Shown here one piece after another: positions 22,572 to 35,866 of a stretch of DNA of 64,000 nt; position 1 is the first letter of the stretch, and each line of letters starts with the position of its first letter. The translations under genes and the position numbers were made by a program. The stretch spans positions 11,310,815 through 11,374,814 of the forward strand of contig CM026428.1 of NCBI GenBank assembly GCA_014871385.1. Direction: 5' to 3'. This DNA is from Ceratodon purpureus. Lineage: Eukaryota > Streptophyta > Bryopsida > Pseudoditrichales > Ditrichaceae. The notes under the pieces were generated by a model, which searched no databases, was not told the DNA's origin, and saw only the letters and a list, made by a program, of their open reading frames with translations.

Positions 22572-23717
22572 TTAATTTATTTGGGGGGAATAAAAATTTT
22601 CTTTGAAGTGTGATAATTGAAGGTGTGGTTTCTTGACTGTGAATGAATTTGTATGGTTCAGTATGTATTTTTTGGGGAGTATTAAGTCTTGATTATTCTC
22701 GATGAATTTACATGATAGTTTTACTTTGTTGAGATTTCGTGCAATCAACACCACTTCATTTTTTCTTGCCTTATCATCCTCGGACAATTTTTGGTTGCTT
22801 GCGAAATTTACATCGAACGTTTCATTTGAAAATGAAAGTTTACGTACTTTGAATCTTTTGGCTGCCTCTGGAGTTGGTGCTTTGATCAAAGGAAAGTCTT
22901 CATCTACTGATTTTTGCACATTTATAATTTCAAACTCATGGCAATGGAGAAAACTATTCACAACAATGTCTTCAAACAAGTTATACCAAGTTTTGCATAC
23001 TAGTGAGGGGCTTGTGATTTTTATTGAGAGCATGCTTGCAATTGCTATGGAGTCAAAGGATTTACAAACCTTCCCTCTAGAGAAAGTAGATTTGTCGAGA
23101 TTAGGGATGAAAGGTCTTAAACCTTGAAGGAGAGCATATTCATCCGCATCAGGGTTTTTAAGGTGAAATTTGATAATCCTACTCCACCTTTTAGACCCAT
23201 GGAAACATAGAATGCCTATAAGTTCTCCAATGATATCACCAACCTCTATTTTCATCACTTTTAATCTCTCCTTTGTCATTTCAAAAACCTCATCTATATT
23301 CAAATTTCTATCATCAATTTCATAATGGATGAATATGTGGTAATCAAGAGCAAAGTCATGCTCACACACTTTCACATCAAAGAGAATTTGTGTGAGATTG
23401 AAATGCATTCCATCTTTTCTATCCGTTTGTTTAGAAGGCCATTCTTTTTATGATACGAACGGAAAAGATATAATGTTTTCCACATGGTTTTGTGCTTCTG
23501 ATTTAGACATACCTCTTTGAATTAAGGTGGAGAGAGACGGGTTTTTTTCCATGGGCAAATCTGTGAATTTTGCAAGAACATTCATTGCTTGAAAGCCAAG
23601 CCAGAAAGGAGGGAATTGTGCCACCGTAGGAACGGTCCCCTTAACTTTTATCTCGCTTGATAAAACCACATCAAGAAGTACGTTTACGACTAGAATTTTT
23701 GACATTTTCCTTCTCAA
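22572..23717 (-). pseudogene. LINE ORF1-like protein, one in-frame stop
   Basis: This is a leftward frame of about 380 residues interrupted by a single in-frame TAA at 23,450-23,448. The N-terminal part (from 23,717) reads MRRKMSKILVVNVLLDVV. The C-terminal part has a long charged region (MTKERLKVMKIEVGD, KSFDSIAIASML, KARKNEVVLIARNLNKVKL). Its position directly upstream of an endonuclease ORF makes it the LINE ORF1, probably an RNA-binding chaperone. No RRM or zinc knuckle is evident. Apart from the stop it is open throughout, so it is not very old. Confidence 0.5.
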
Positions 23718-25590
23718 ACAATTTTTGTGAAAGTGTAGGAGTGGTACTGTTGCTCGCCTTTCTGAAGCTTACAATGAGTTTGTAAGAAAGTGTTTGAGTG
23801 TAGTATTGAAATTTTTCTCTTATCATCTTTGAACTTTCACACTTTCAAAAATTAAGTTATGGGCCAACTAAGAAGGGAGTTGCAAAGAAGAGGTTCGGAT
23901 GGAGTACAATCTTCCATTTGCCTAACATATCTAAGTTGTCTAACATATCATAAATCTCTAACATATCATACTCCTAACGTTTAGGTTGCAATGACACCTT
24001 TGGAACCCTTGGCCATCTAGAATTTGAATTGAACTTTCATCACTACTCATACATATTTTTTTGACAAATGCAATACATAGGAAAAAAACTTACTCATCAC
24101 ACCACACGAAAAACCTCACATAGAAATGCAAAAAAGTAAACTACGGAAACGCTTATGTAGTTTTTACCCAAAGAAACCCTAATAATACCAAACATCTAAA
24201 AGATACAAAATAAATATAAAGGTGTTAATACAAACACATATTACACTCCTCCAAAGCCATGTCTGAATACAAATGTATTGGATCGAAGCACTAAACACCA
24301 TAATAATCTCATACAAATTGATAATAAGCAATTATCATTTTCAAAAACAATATGCCTGCATTGACAAAACTCATATATAGATATAGCAGACTGAAAAATT
24401 AAACACAAATAAGATGAAATATGTCAAATACAAACAAAAACTTGGGAAACAAACACTTTAAAATCAATCATATCATAAATAAAAACATAGCTTAAATCGG
24501 ATAGCACCTCCTCTTAAGTTAAAAAGAAGAATATGACAATTGAAATTACTATGATTTTCTTATAAAATCTTTCAAGCGTACAACTACACACAACTGCTAA
24601 GCCTTTATTAAAACTTGAATCCGGGTTGATTACATTTTCAAAACACATAAAAACCTAAAAATCCCTACATTGGATGCCTATCACAAAATACTACAAAAAC
24701 TTAATCCATAAAGAACACCCATACAAAACGTACTAAACACCATTAACACAGAAGTGTACACGACTAGTAATAGTCATAAAAATAAATAAACAGTTCTTAC
24801 AAAGTCATACAACCGAAAATTAATATTAAATCCAAGAAGAATCTAAGGAGGCCAGACACCTACAAACAACATTCTTACAAATTAAAGTGCCTTTTATTCA
24901 CACCGATATTATAAATATAACATAGTTAATTATATATTAATACTACTTTAAGTTAATACGTAAAAGTATGCTTAAAAAAGGCTTAAAATGAAGAAGAGAA
25001 AGACTTAACAAGTGATAAGAAGTGTCCTTGTGGCTTAAAAAGAGCCAAAAGTACAAATCTCATCAAAAACTACCAACAACACACGTCCCTCAACCCCAAC
25101 ATTTTTTGGTTTTCTATTGCGATCTTTACTTGATTCACAAACATTAATCCATTTAATATTAATTCGATTTACTGATTTATTTACATGAGGGGTGCCTCAC
25201 CTCAAAACACCGCCACGAAAGGACACAAAAGCGGTGAAGCAACCGACTCCACCTCGACGCCCTCGTCGTCCTCGACGATTCTACACAAAGCCCGTCGTCA
25301 TCTCAGCCCCTAACACCGCAACCCAAAAGGCACTGAACCGAGTCTCCATGACCGTGCGAAAAGCGGTGAAGTGAACCGACTCAACCTCACCCTTTCTGGA
25401 CAAAACCTTCCTCCGCTGTCCACGGTTTCCATCGACACTCGTCTTCTCCAACAATTCTACCCAGAACCCGACTCCTTCGTGGACGGCACACGCCCCTTAA
25501 CGTATCTTCCTCGACAGTTCTAGGCGGAATACGTCGTCTTCTTCGAATCAACACCGCGAGAGGAAATGCAATGAAATCACATTCTTCGAA
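23718..25590. other. AT-rich spacer and NDUFS7 upstream region
   Basis: There is no gene between the LINE and about 25.18 kb; the sequence is AT-rich, A-biased on the + strand and unremarkable. From 25,190 to 25,560 it becomes abruptly GC-richer, with short imperfect repeats (CACCGCCACGAAAGG, CCTCGACG, GTCGTCCTCGACGATTCT). It probably holds the promoter and leader of the next gene. An open frame of 60 codons here is not convincing. Confidence 0.4.
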
Positions 25591-25594
25591 TTGA

Positions 25595-25607
25595 AGGGTT
25601 TAGGGTT
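25595..25607 (+). promoter_or_regulatory. Telo-box upstream of NDUFS7
   Basis: AGGGTTTAGGGTT lies 122 bp before the NDUFS7 start codon. Telo-boxes are typical near the transcription start of plant genes for translation and energy metabolism. Confidence 0.6.
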
Positions 25608-25728
25608 GCAGAGCAAAATTTCGGAGCTTAGTCTCTGGGGAAGCATTGCAGTAGAGGTTCAGTTTGCTTGATTTCGTTTTGAATTTGGTGCTGGAGTGGT
25701 TTTTCTCGTTCTTTTGAGGGGTTTGGCG

Positions 25729-27050
25729 ATGGCGCTCTTGCCGAGGGCAGCGCAAGCTGCATCCCGGGAGGCCATGAGGAGGATGGTGCACACGAGCGCG
25801 CCTGCGATGATGGCGTCGACGACTTTGAACGCGCCGACGTCGAGCACGACGGCCAAGGGCGGTCCTGGTGCGGAATTCGTCTTGTCCAAGGTGGATGCGC
25901 TCATGAACTGGGCGCGGACGGGGTCGATTTGGCCTATGACGTTCGGGCTGGCGTGCTGTGCGGTGGAGATGATGCATACGGGCGCTGCGCGCTATGATTT
26001 GGATAGGTTTGGGATCATCTTTCGGCCTAGTCCGAGGCAGTCGGATTGTATGATTGTGGCCGGGACGCTCACCAACAAGATGGCCCCTGCTTTGCGCAAG
26101 TAAGTTGGTGATTTCTCATGGCCGTGGTTTGGAGATTTTTGATGAGGTTCTGGTTTGGTTTTCGGTCATCATGTTCCAATATTAATGCATGCAAGCATTG
26201 GCAAACGCTTGTGAATTTCTTTTTAGGGTTTGGACTTAGGATTTGAATCCCAAGTACATGATTTGTAGGAAGATCAATTACATGATTTATAGGAAGATCA
26301 GTTGTAGGTTTTAGGTTGTCGTCCACCCGGTTCGCTTTGGTAATTTACCTCGTTAGCTAGTGAAACAGAGTGTACTTCAATTAAGGTGTATACATCGAAA
26401 TCATACACTTTGGCTATTGGAATACAGTATATTGGAAAATAGGTGTAGAAAAATATTTTGATTGCGCGCTAGAATTTATAACTAGGAACCGAACTGAAAT
26501 TTCTCCTCCTAAGTTTGTTTTGTGAGAGCTGCGAGTTGTGGGTTCCAGCTACGAAAGATCTGTTGTTGCTACATATAGAGCTTTCCGAGTCATCTGAGTT
26601 CCTCTGATTATAGCTAATTTATTTGAAGTTGATGATAGTGGACGTCACTCTTAGACAAACATCTCTATTCTCACAGTGGAGGTTTTTTTGGTGTCCATGC
26701 TAGTTCTTGTGCTTCAGCGTGCCGATCATTATTTTTAATTTTATTTTTATGTTGCTGGATGTCCTTTGTGATGAGTTACAAGATTAAGCTTACAAATGTG
26801 GTGTTTGGTGTTCAGGGTTTATGATCAGATGCCAGAGCCAAGGTGGGTAGTTTCTATGGGCAGCTGTGCCAACGGAGGGGGCTATTATCACTACTCCTAC
26901 TCAGTCGTCCGTGGCTGCGATCGTATTGTGCCTGTGGATATCTACGTACCTGGATGCCCGCCGACCGCCGAAGCTCTTCTATACGGTCTGCTTCAGCTGC
27001 AGAAGAAGATCAACCGGCGCAAGGACGTGACATTGTGGTGGAACAAATAA
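25729..27050 (+). CDS. NDUFS7: Mitochondrial complex I subunit NDUFS7 (PSST/NuoB, 20 kDa)
   Basis: This subunit carries iron-sulphur cluster N2, the last electron carrier before ubiquinone, in the peripheral arm of complex I at the matrix side of the inner membrane. Two exons, 25,729-26,099 and 26,816-27,050, are joined by a 716-bp GTAAGT...CAG intron that splits the Lys-124 codon. The protein has 201 residues, the usual length. Residues 1-45 are Ala/Ser/Arg/Met-rich and acidic-poor, a mitochondrial targeting sequence. The core has [20 protein letters not shown] (cluster cysteines 76 and 77), [19 protein letters not shown] (Cys-141) and [18 protein letters not shown] (Cys-171), so all four N2 ligands are present. 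The ATG at 25,729 is chosen over the in-frame upstream ATG at 25,696 because the presequence starts naturally there, though the longer form cannot be excluded. It looks intact. Confidence 0.97.
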
Positions 27051-29289
27051 GCGTCATTGGTCAAGCTTATGGTATAATTCATTGTTGGCTATGATGAAAA
27101 TGGATCAGCACAAGATTGTTTTTTTCAGACATAAAAGATCGATTCTTGATATGCGCAAGAGTTGCTGGTGGCAGCTCTGTGCAAGCTAGAATAGAGCTCC
27201 TTGACCCAGGAGTTACTTGGTTTCTGCAACAAATATCTTCACAAGAAATGTACATGCTGCAGACAAGTAATCCTACCTGCTTCTGAAATAAGAGCGTTTC
27301 TGTGGTTATGTAAAGCAATTCCCGGATGTCGGTGTCTCATCTTCCAGATATTGTCAAGGTAACTTGCATGTTTCCTCGAGCGCACAAAGAACTCGTCTCT
27401 AGTCGTAAAATTATTGTGTCACAGCCTCCTTAATCAATTGTGAAGCGATTTTCGTGAGTGCGTAGTTTTTACTACGTTTCAAAGTGATAAATTACATCGA
27501 TGCTTTTCAAGTACCCTACTGCGATTTACATTTTGTGCAGTACCTTCGAAATGGACGTCTATTTCATCATTGTACCACGCTGAGCTGTGCGTCATGGCTC
27601 AGCTGGCTTCACAAGTTCACATATTACTACAGAAGTGACACCCGTTTTGTCACTGTGCCCTCATTTAAATTACACACTTCGTTGAATTTGAAAACCATTT
27701 TTGTTACCGTGTTAGTACAAAGCTACTGTATAGTACAGTGCTCCGATTGGATCACCATTTGTCACGACTGTATTTTCCCCAGTGCTGTTTTCACAGCTAC
27801 TGTACCTACACTCCGATGTTGATGCTCATGTTCCCTCTGACCCTCAATTATTTATACTCTGCTGTTCCAAAATTGACTCCCATGTTGTGTCTGGCCCACT
27901 GAGCTGAATTCACACAGCCTGTAACTTACACGACACCATGACGTTTGGAACTTCAGCAGTAGCCAGGCCCAGGCTGAAAATGACTCCAAAGGCCGTCCTT
28001 CATGTGCACATTGAAGAACTAACGGAGTTGAACAGCCGTTGGGTAGCAGAGAAACTGATGGAGATTAGAAAGCCATTGATTGTGTCAAGCTCATCTCGAT
28101 AAATTCGACTTACTAGACTTGAGGAAAATGGAAACGTTCGTGTATCACAATGTTTCTTTTTTCTTTTTATCACTTAGTAACAAAATTTACAAAAATGAAC
28201 AGACTTAAGTGTATGATTTGGCAACTACAATATTTGATGTTGAAATGGACAAGGGTATTTTAGAATTAATATCTTTCTTTGAAAAAGAAATTTACCACGT
28301 TGTAGTTGAAACATTGAACGAAAATATTGTACACCAGCCAAATTTTGCACACAAAACTTCTGTTAATCTATAAACCAGAACACAGAGAAGTTGCGCCATG
28401 AAATCTGACATCATTCTGCATTGAACGAAACACAATCGAGTGATTATAGATGTGCACAATGCATTCCAATCCAACAGAGATAATATGATACTCGAGATCC
28501 AAAGCAAGCAGTAAGAGCCCAGAAACTGTTCTACAAAATCTGGAAAGCACTAAGTATTACCATAACAGTACAATCTCCATTCCCCTAAGGAACAATTGCC
28601 GATCCCGAACTCTGTACAAAAGTCCTCATACATTGAGGTGAAAATTAATGAATAAATGGGTTCTGGTTCCAATCTGTCTCTAGGAGTTGTCATGCCAACC
28701 ACATAAGGTTTGCAATTGATAGCAGATGGCTATCAAAAACTATTGTGACTAGCGCTTAACAACAACCAAAATGCAGACGTGATCTACCAAGTGTAAATCT
28801 TCGTCCAAAAGAAGTGAAGGACGGCAAAACGATGAGAGTCAATGGCACTGAACTAAGGAGATTGTACTGTAGATGCCACCAGTCTATATAATAAAAAGAA
28901 GTCATGGGACTGACCTGCTCAACGCCTTTCTAAATCTGTAATTCGAAATTCTAAGGCCTTTCAATAATGGGCATGTCTACCAAATATGAACAAAAAGCGA
29001 AAGGCTGATGCTAACAATACTATGAACACATCTATTATTCGCGCTTGATGCAGGTTCAGGTCACTGTGGAGCACAGACGAAGATACAACTAGATACAGCA
29101 TTTAAGTTGTTCTAACCCAAAATTGGAATAAACTTGGAGGTGTGGTCTCCCAGTGAACCATGTCTTCCAAAATTCATCCACACCGTGGCCCTCCTAAGTG
29201 CAGTCCATGCACTGGCTAATGGTGTTGCTGCAAGTCCAGTCGAAGGAGTACAACTCAATTGACATGCTCTCGATCAATAGGCAAAGTCA
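27051..29289. other. Intergenic region between convergent NDUFS7 and UBE4
   Basis: This region contains the 3' UTRs of the two convergent genes. No further coding region was recognised; the short open frames at 27,484-27,822 and 28,292-28,550 have no domain signature. Confidence 0.5.
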
Positions 29290-32200
29290 CTACTTTGAGT
29301 GACTCGCAAGATACTCATCGATTTTTTTCTTCAGCTCGTGGTCTGGTATTAACATATCGGTAGTTAACAGCGATCGGTTGAAAGGATCCGTCTGCGCAGC
29401 AAAGCAACAGAAAAGATCTGAGATAACTTACAGCCTGAAAAGACGCTTCAAGGAGAAAGAATGAATGAAAATAACAGACTCATTTACCGATGTGGAGTGC
29501 TTTAGCCTACCTGATCACTGAGAAGGTGCCTCTGAATAACAGAGCGATCGATGGTGGTTCTTGATGAAGGCAAAATAACAGGATCTGTCATCAATGTGTA
29601 CTGCACAATAAAGTATCACCAACTTCGTTCAATAAGGGATTGTGTATGAATTTCTGATGAAAGATATACGGGTTCAAAGACACATCATTGCAGAACACAA
29701 AATAATGAACACGGCCCGACAGTTTTACAGAAATGCTACCTGAATAGGATCGAGAAATTCCTCGGGAATATCACCAAGCAGAGCTTCAGCATCCATCATC
29801 TCCTGTGCCTGTGCTTTCGACTTTACGCCCAGTGTCTCAAAATCATCAAGCATTTGCATAGGAATGCCACCATATGAGCGTAACACGCCGGCAGCTCCTG
29901 TAAACAACTGTAACAGAGAATATAAACTCAACAATAGCACTTATACCACTGATACGTAGTGCAGGAGCCTCTTCAAAAGATATCTGATCAAGTAATTGTT
30001 ACATAGAGCCTGCAATTATATCCAATTTGGCATGAAAAGTAACAAAAAATGCAAAGAACGGCAACAGGTTCTATGATGTTACCTCATCTCTATAAGAGCG
30101 ACCATCGCTGGAAATTGCTCGTGCAAAGACCCCTTGGGAATCGCCTCTATCGAGATGCACATATATGGTTACAATCTGCCATACCGTAAGTACAACCAGA
30201 ACTTAACTTAGCGAGCAGAATTACATTTGATTGAAAACTGAAGTCGATCGAGTAATTCACAGCCTACGACCTTCCATCGGATTGTATAACACAAATAGGC
30301 ACCAGCGTTTGACTTCACAATATATTAACCAAGTACCAAGTCTCCAGAATCAATAATTACGTTCCTCCCGCCATACCTGTGCAAGAAGTTCCTTAGGCCT
30401 GAACTCATACTTTTCAGGATCATTCAGCCTGAGAGCCTTGCGTTGAGGTCCAACAAGTTGCAACAAAAAGTAGTTTAACATCGCCGCTATTCTCTCAGCC
30501 TGCGTAAGTATTGTTACCCACTCAAACATGTCATTGCCTCAAGTATGTCATTATACAAGAAAGTTTTGGTCAATCTATACTTCTATATTCACGATATACA
30601 CCAAAAGCATCAAAGTAAGAGAGGGATGAGCGCACCATCTCAGGGAGTAAGAACGGTGCAGTAATCTCTTCGGATGTGTACTGGATCATTTTCACATCTT
30701 CATTGGCCAGCATCATGTCAATTCGAACAACCTGCATTCGCCCAACACGCCTGAGTCCAAAGCTTTAGTAAAAATGCACACTCGCCCTCAGAGATGATGA
30801 TATTAGCTCAAAACAAGAACAAGTCTTTGACACAGGTTGAGATTGCACATTCTCTTGTTGGTGATAATGGCGCTCCCTCTCCTGCCTTTCTTGAGCTGGT
30901 CTTCTGCTCCATACAGCTGGGTCAGCAAGTTGGGTTTCCATTTCTTTGAGTTCGGGAATCTTCTTCAGGCTTTCGTCAAGGAGAAAGATACTGTCGTTGA
31001 TTAGTAGATTCAGAAATTTCAAATAAGAACCCTTCTCTTCCTTAATGGCAACCTGTTAAGATAACCACTCTTTGCAGTTAGACACGTCACATTACATATC
31101 ATGGCCCAGAATAAAAAGCTCAGACGGCACAATCTCGCAACTCCCCTGTAACCATAATAACATAAAGAATATCTGAAAGAAAGAATAAAGAGAAAGAACA
31201 AGGGAAAATCACCTGCTTCCAAGCGTGGTGATGACTGGGTACACTCCACAAGTACTCCAGCAGCTCCGCAATATTGTGACGAATATTGAATTTGTCGTAA
31301 AACTGCATTGAACGAGTAGATGTTAAAAGCATCCCCGGGTGAATATGTACAAAACTGTGACACTCCCTTCCACTTTGCAACAGAAATAAATAAGCCAAAA
31401 AATATATCAACGAAGATACAACATATATCTCACAAACTCACCTGATTGTGGGCTCCCGTGAATTCAATATCAACATAGAGTTGAAGAAGGTTCGGCACCA
31501 GATATTGCAAAGCCAATTGATGTCCTTCAAAAAGAGATGACATGCTACTGCCCAGAGTTGGAGAATAGCTGCATCCAGAAATGAAAAGAACAAGTTAGTG
31601 CACCCATCAGACAAAGCTAATGAAACTGGTGCATTTACTGAAAACATACAAAAAGCATTGCAAAAAAATGGTCTCACCATTTTGAAGGCATCCATGCATT
31701 CAACACTTCCACCATCTTTGCTCGTAAATATGGGTTTTTCACATGAAGTGGGCTTCCCATAAACATCACAATGAAACTCATGAACTCGTCCTGAAAAAGA
31801 AAACCCATGCATCAATAAACAATCAAAAGGGTGGTTAAGTTAGCCAGCACAAGACTTGTCCATTGTTTCTAATCACAAACTAGGAGGTATTTTTCTAGAA
31901 GCATGAATACTAATAACATAGAATGGCCTCTTTTGTAAGTGATTCAAATGACACAAAACGACCTACATCTTGCAAAAAGGTCTCAGCTTACCAAAATTAC
32001 ACCATCAAGAGCCTTGGGAATGCGGGAAGCAAATAGTAGCAACTCCATGGCATCTTCCACAAAGTGCTCTGGCATGGAGGCAAAATCCATGGGGCATTGT
32101 GCCGGAAGTGGCATGTGAAATCCACCTACTAGGCTGGCAAGCCACACTACCATAAGCCTGTAGTAAGCTAGGGCTTCTTGCAGCAAGTCCACATCCTGCA

Positions 32201-34682
32201 GAAAAAACCAAACATCTGAGATGAAACATATTATTTCAGATAAATCTGAACCAACCAAAAAACTTCATATACATGTCAAGGCAAAAACTTCATATACTTC
32301 ACAAACTCACACAGCATGTTAAGGCAAAGTAGATCATACTTTGAGGAGCTGCGAATCATAACACAGCCGATCCTGTGATAGCTGCTCAACAACTGCTTCA
32401 GCTTGAGCAATGTCTTGTTCAATTCCTGGTGGTGCTCCATGACCACGCATATTCTTCAGTGTCGCAAGTTCATCTTTTCGCCTAGAGAGGTCCTGCAATC
32501 AAAACGGGACGTATGAAGCTGACCCTCAGAAAGTAAAGCACAAAAAATTCAGCGGACGCCTTTGGTGCTGACATCTTTCATGTGCCTTTAACAACATTTA
32601 AAGGACCATTCTATTTGCAGAGTGTAGACTGCTTACTTGGACCAAAGACTTGAAATCCAGCAGTGCCTTGATGAGTCCCAAGTTCAGCACTCTTGCAGTG
32701 AGGAAAAAACATTCGCAGATGAATGAAAACTTAACGTTGTCCGGCGCTGCAGAGGCCATGGATTTCAGAGAAGATTGCGAGCTGTTTGTCATTGAAGTCG
32801 AAGGTTCCTCAGCCTGCAAACGGTGCATCTCTACCTGCTCTCGAAGCTGCGTTACTTGGCGAAAACCTTCGGTGCGGGAACGATTACCACTATCCACCCA
32901 TCTCGCCAACTCCTCCGAAGTGGTGAGGATTGCTGTTAATCCACTGCCAACAGAATTACGTAAGTATCACAACTATCAGAAGCAACTATCCTTGTGAGAC
33001 ACGACCGTACCATGGAAGAATAAACTTTTCACATGAAATTAGATTTCTGTAGGAAGCACCAGTAATTTCCGGATAAAATCAGATCTCTTCAAGATCACAC
33101 AGACAAGGAAAGACACTTATATGCATCGCACACCAAGGAGGAAACTGTTCCACTAATCCATACCTGAAGTCGATGCGACCTCCTTGGAAAACGTATCGGA
33201 TATCAATCTTGTCTTTCTTGCTTGAAGAGGCGTCCAAAAACGGTGAACAAAGTTTAAGCATGACTGCACTCAAGCTTACAAACATTCCACTGCTTGCAAT
33301 TGCAAACGGGTTTGACTGAACACACCAAACAACATCAGACCATTAGTTACTTATCTGACTTCTGCCTGGAGAGTAAGAGAAACTTGGGCCAGGATTCAGC
33401 ATTGACTAATAATCAACTCAACATAATCAAAGAAGCAAAACGTTTGAAAGAGGCTCCGAACCTGCATTTGGCTCCGGTTTACGTTCTTTTGAACTACCTC
33501 CCCCAAGTATTGGAGGGCAGACTCTCGTGTATCAGGTGTTCGAAGCAGAACCATTAAGACGTCATATAAGCCACGATAGAGCTGATGCAGAACCGCTTTT
33601 ATCATGGCATACGAAGACATCAAGTCTGCAGCTCGGCGGCTTGAAACTTCAGAAAAGCACTGTTGCCTGCAGCAACCAGACACCCACCGAACCACCCAGT
33701 TAGTTAGTATGTGCTCCGGTATCCACCACAAAGTCAATCTAGTAATATAAACAAGAAAGATCCAATGAAACAAAACACACAGTTTCTTAAGTGCGCTTCA
33801 TCTAACAAGTAGCAAGGGAAAGACGCATTACCTCACGTTAGGCTCTCCACTTCCAAAGACTGGGTGATCGGGTATAACGCTGATGTGAAAGAAGGGTCCC
33901 AGAATACTGCTCACTTCTAAGACCCGTCCATTGACATGATGACCCTTGGGGCACCACATTGGGTGCTCCACCAACACTTTCGCTAGCGGAGGATGCTGAA
34001 CCAACATATGCAAAGTCCTTATACATCGCTGAAACGGACCCAACGGAGACAACTTCATAACAACATGCTGCAAATCCTTGTACAACTGTTCAAAGGTAGT
34101 TCTGAAGCCCTCCGGCTCATCTTCAAACCTCTTCAACAAGCCATCAAAGAACCCCGCAGGCAGAGGCTCTACACCAGTGCTGGTGGCATAATATGCACTA
34201 TTGGAAGTCCCCTCTGAAAGCAACGAAACCAGCAACAGAGAGTTTGGAGAGAGTGAAGGCTCCAGAGGTTGAGGAAACATGTTGTCCTTCACATGCACCA
34301 GCATGAGCACAGAGTACGACACCGCCAAGTCTTTCACTTGCTGCAAAGCATCTTGGATCACAGCAAGAGCTGCTTTGTCCTTCATGGTCTGAGCCTTTCG
34401 GCTCTCGCTAAACGCTCGCCGGTAGCAGTTGACAAGATACAGAAAGGGCGGCTCGGATCGGTCATAGAGAAAGCCCAGCCTTTCCATCAACAACCTCTCG
34501 AGAAGATCCCGAGAGAGGACCGCTGGCCGCCCTTCACTCATCAATTCCGCAGCCAGCTGCTCCAGATAAACAGATTTCACATGGCCTTCTTCTTTCCCCG
34601 GCCGGATTGACACCAGCAAAACGCGACGCAGCACTGCGTCTTCAAGATCCACCAGTGTGCGTCCTGCTCGTGGCTGTGCCAT
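29290..34682 (-). CDS. UBE4: Ubiquitin conjugation factor E4 (UFD2/UBE4, plant PUB1/MUSE3 type), U-box E3/E4 ligase
   Basis: E4 enzymes extend ubiquitin chains on substrates already marked by an E3; the plant orthologue controls turnover of proteins such as NLR immune receptors. Sixteen coding exons were traced: 34,682-33,832; 33,666-33,462; 33,315-33,164; 32,943-32,637; 32,492-32,340; 32,195-31,992; 31,790-31,678; 31,568-31,442; 31,302-31,213; 31,052-30,849; 30,731-30,636; 30,499-30,377; 30,175-30,083; 29,907-29,740; 29,600-29,511; 29,391-29,290. All phases close, giving 1,025 residues (family about 1,000-1,040). The Ufd2 core fills most of the protein, with [20 protein letters not shown] and [19 protein letters not shown] well conserved. 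The C-terminal U-box (about 952-1,022) has [20 protein letters not shown] and [20 protein letters not shown]. The introns after exons 10 and 11 use GTGCAA and GTGCGC donors. Upstream, GTGAAG at 35,711 and a TAG acceptor near 34,742 suggest a leader intron of about 970 bp. The gene appears intact. Confidence 0.96.
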
Positions 34683-35779
34683 GATTGCAAGTTCCGTTCT
34701 CAGCTGCAGTTGTGCTTGTCCGTCACCTATGCCCCATCCCTACAAGACCAAACACCCTGTAAATACACTGCCTCATTTCACTACACACCCATTAATTCCA
34801 AGCTCTCAGAAACTAGATCAACTAAAGATCAAAGCCACCACCACACAAGACACATTCCACTTCTTCGATGAAACATCCCACGATCTTCACTGCAAATGAA
34901 AGATCGTGTCCTAACTTATACTGCTTCCTCTCATACTCATTGCCAGAACGTCCAAAACCTTGTTCTCTGAATTCTAATTATGCACCACCCAGCTCGCTAC
35001 TGAGCTCCACCAACTTAGCCCATTGCTACAACGCCTTTGCAATCAACACCTCACAACAAAACAGAAGGCGCTATTCTCATCACATTGTGCTGAATGCGAG
35101 CAAACAAGCACACGATCATTCTAGAGACAAACCACCGTCACCGCGAAACCCAATTCACGCAACTTGGAACTGTAGACACCCCCTCTGCAGAGAAACTCAC
35201 CTAAATTCTCCTGTAGTTTTCTGCCCTAAAAACCCAACCAAAAACCAGGAATAAAATAAATTCACCAACACCAAACAACTAAAAACACCGACTCCTCACT
35301 CACTGAAACTCAATCTAAACCCACTCACACCTCCCAAAGTAAAACCAATCACCCCCACACCACACACAACCACCCTAATTTATCACTCTCCTTTCCACAA
35401 CTCACAACTCACACCTGATCATCCCCATCTCCAACCAATCCATGATCTCCCAAAACTCACTCCCTCACTCCAATCCACCTGACCACCTCCACCAATTCCC
35501 TTCACTCTGCAGCAGAATTACCAACACAGTTCAACCAAAACCAATACAAAAACAACAAACAACAAACAACAGAAAGCCAGATTACCACACACACATATGC
35601 ATTCACTCACAAGCCAGAGATAAAAACAACACCTTTGGCTCACACAAAGTGCCAGTTTTAATGATAGAAAAGAGAAGCAGAAATGCAAAAAAGGGGAAGG
35701 AGGTACTTCACCTGTGAGATAGATGCTGTGGAATGGGAATGAATGAACGAGTGTGGAAGTGGTGATGGAGTGGTGATGG
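34683..35779 (-). other. UBE4 5' leader and probable leader intron
   Basis: This C/A-rich stretch has no coding frame. On the - strand a good donor (CAG/GTGAAG at 35,712/35,711) and a pyrimidine-rich acceptor near 34,742 suggest a leader intron. The segment 35,712-35,755 would be the first, non-coding exon. Confidence 0.45.
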
Positions 35780-35786
35780 ATTTATA
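35780..35786 (-). promoter_or_regulatory. TATA box of UBE4
   Basis: TATAAAT on the - strand lies about 30 bp above the presumed transcription start near 35,750 and 68 bp above the leader-intron donor. Immediately upstream is a CT/GA-rich tract. Position and spacing fit a core promoter. Confidence 0.55.
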
Positions 35787-35820
35787 GAGTGGTAGAAGTG
35801 GGGGAGAACTTCTGTGGGAG

Positions 35821-35866
35821 AGAAGAGAAGAGAAGAGAGAGATGAAAGAGAGAGAGAGAGAGAGAA
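35821..35866. repeat. GA/CT microsatellite in the UBE4 promoter
   Basis: Purine-only GA-rich run on the + strand (CT on the gene's strand), including about ten uninterrupted GA units. CT-rich tracts just upstream of the start site are common in plant promoters. Open frames reading across 35.8-36.3 kb come from this low-complexity composition. Confidence 0.7.

Larger units (their letters stand above)
20917..23717 (-). mobile_element. LINE (non-LTR retrotransposon) remnant lacking the RT region
   Basis: Two consecutive leftward frames have LINE architecture: ORF1 (23,717 to 22,572), then, 33 bp later, the start of ORF2 with an apurinic-type endonuclease. Downstream frames down to 20,917 read as the linker that precedes reverse transcriptase (segment ILTSPEDIVQEIH near 21,050). 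The sequence then stops at the LTR-like block and no reverse transcriptase motif is seen. LINEs usually lose their 5' end; losing the 3' half points to deletion or replacement after insertion. Confidence 0.6.
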
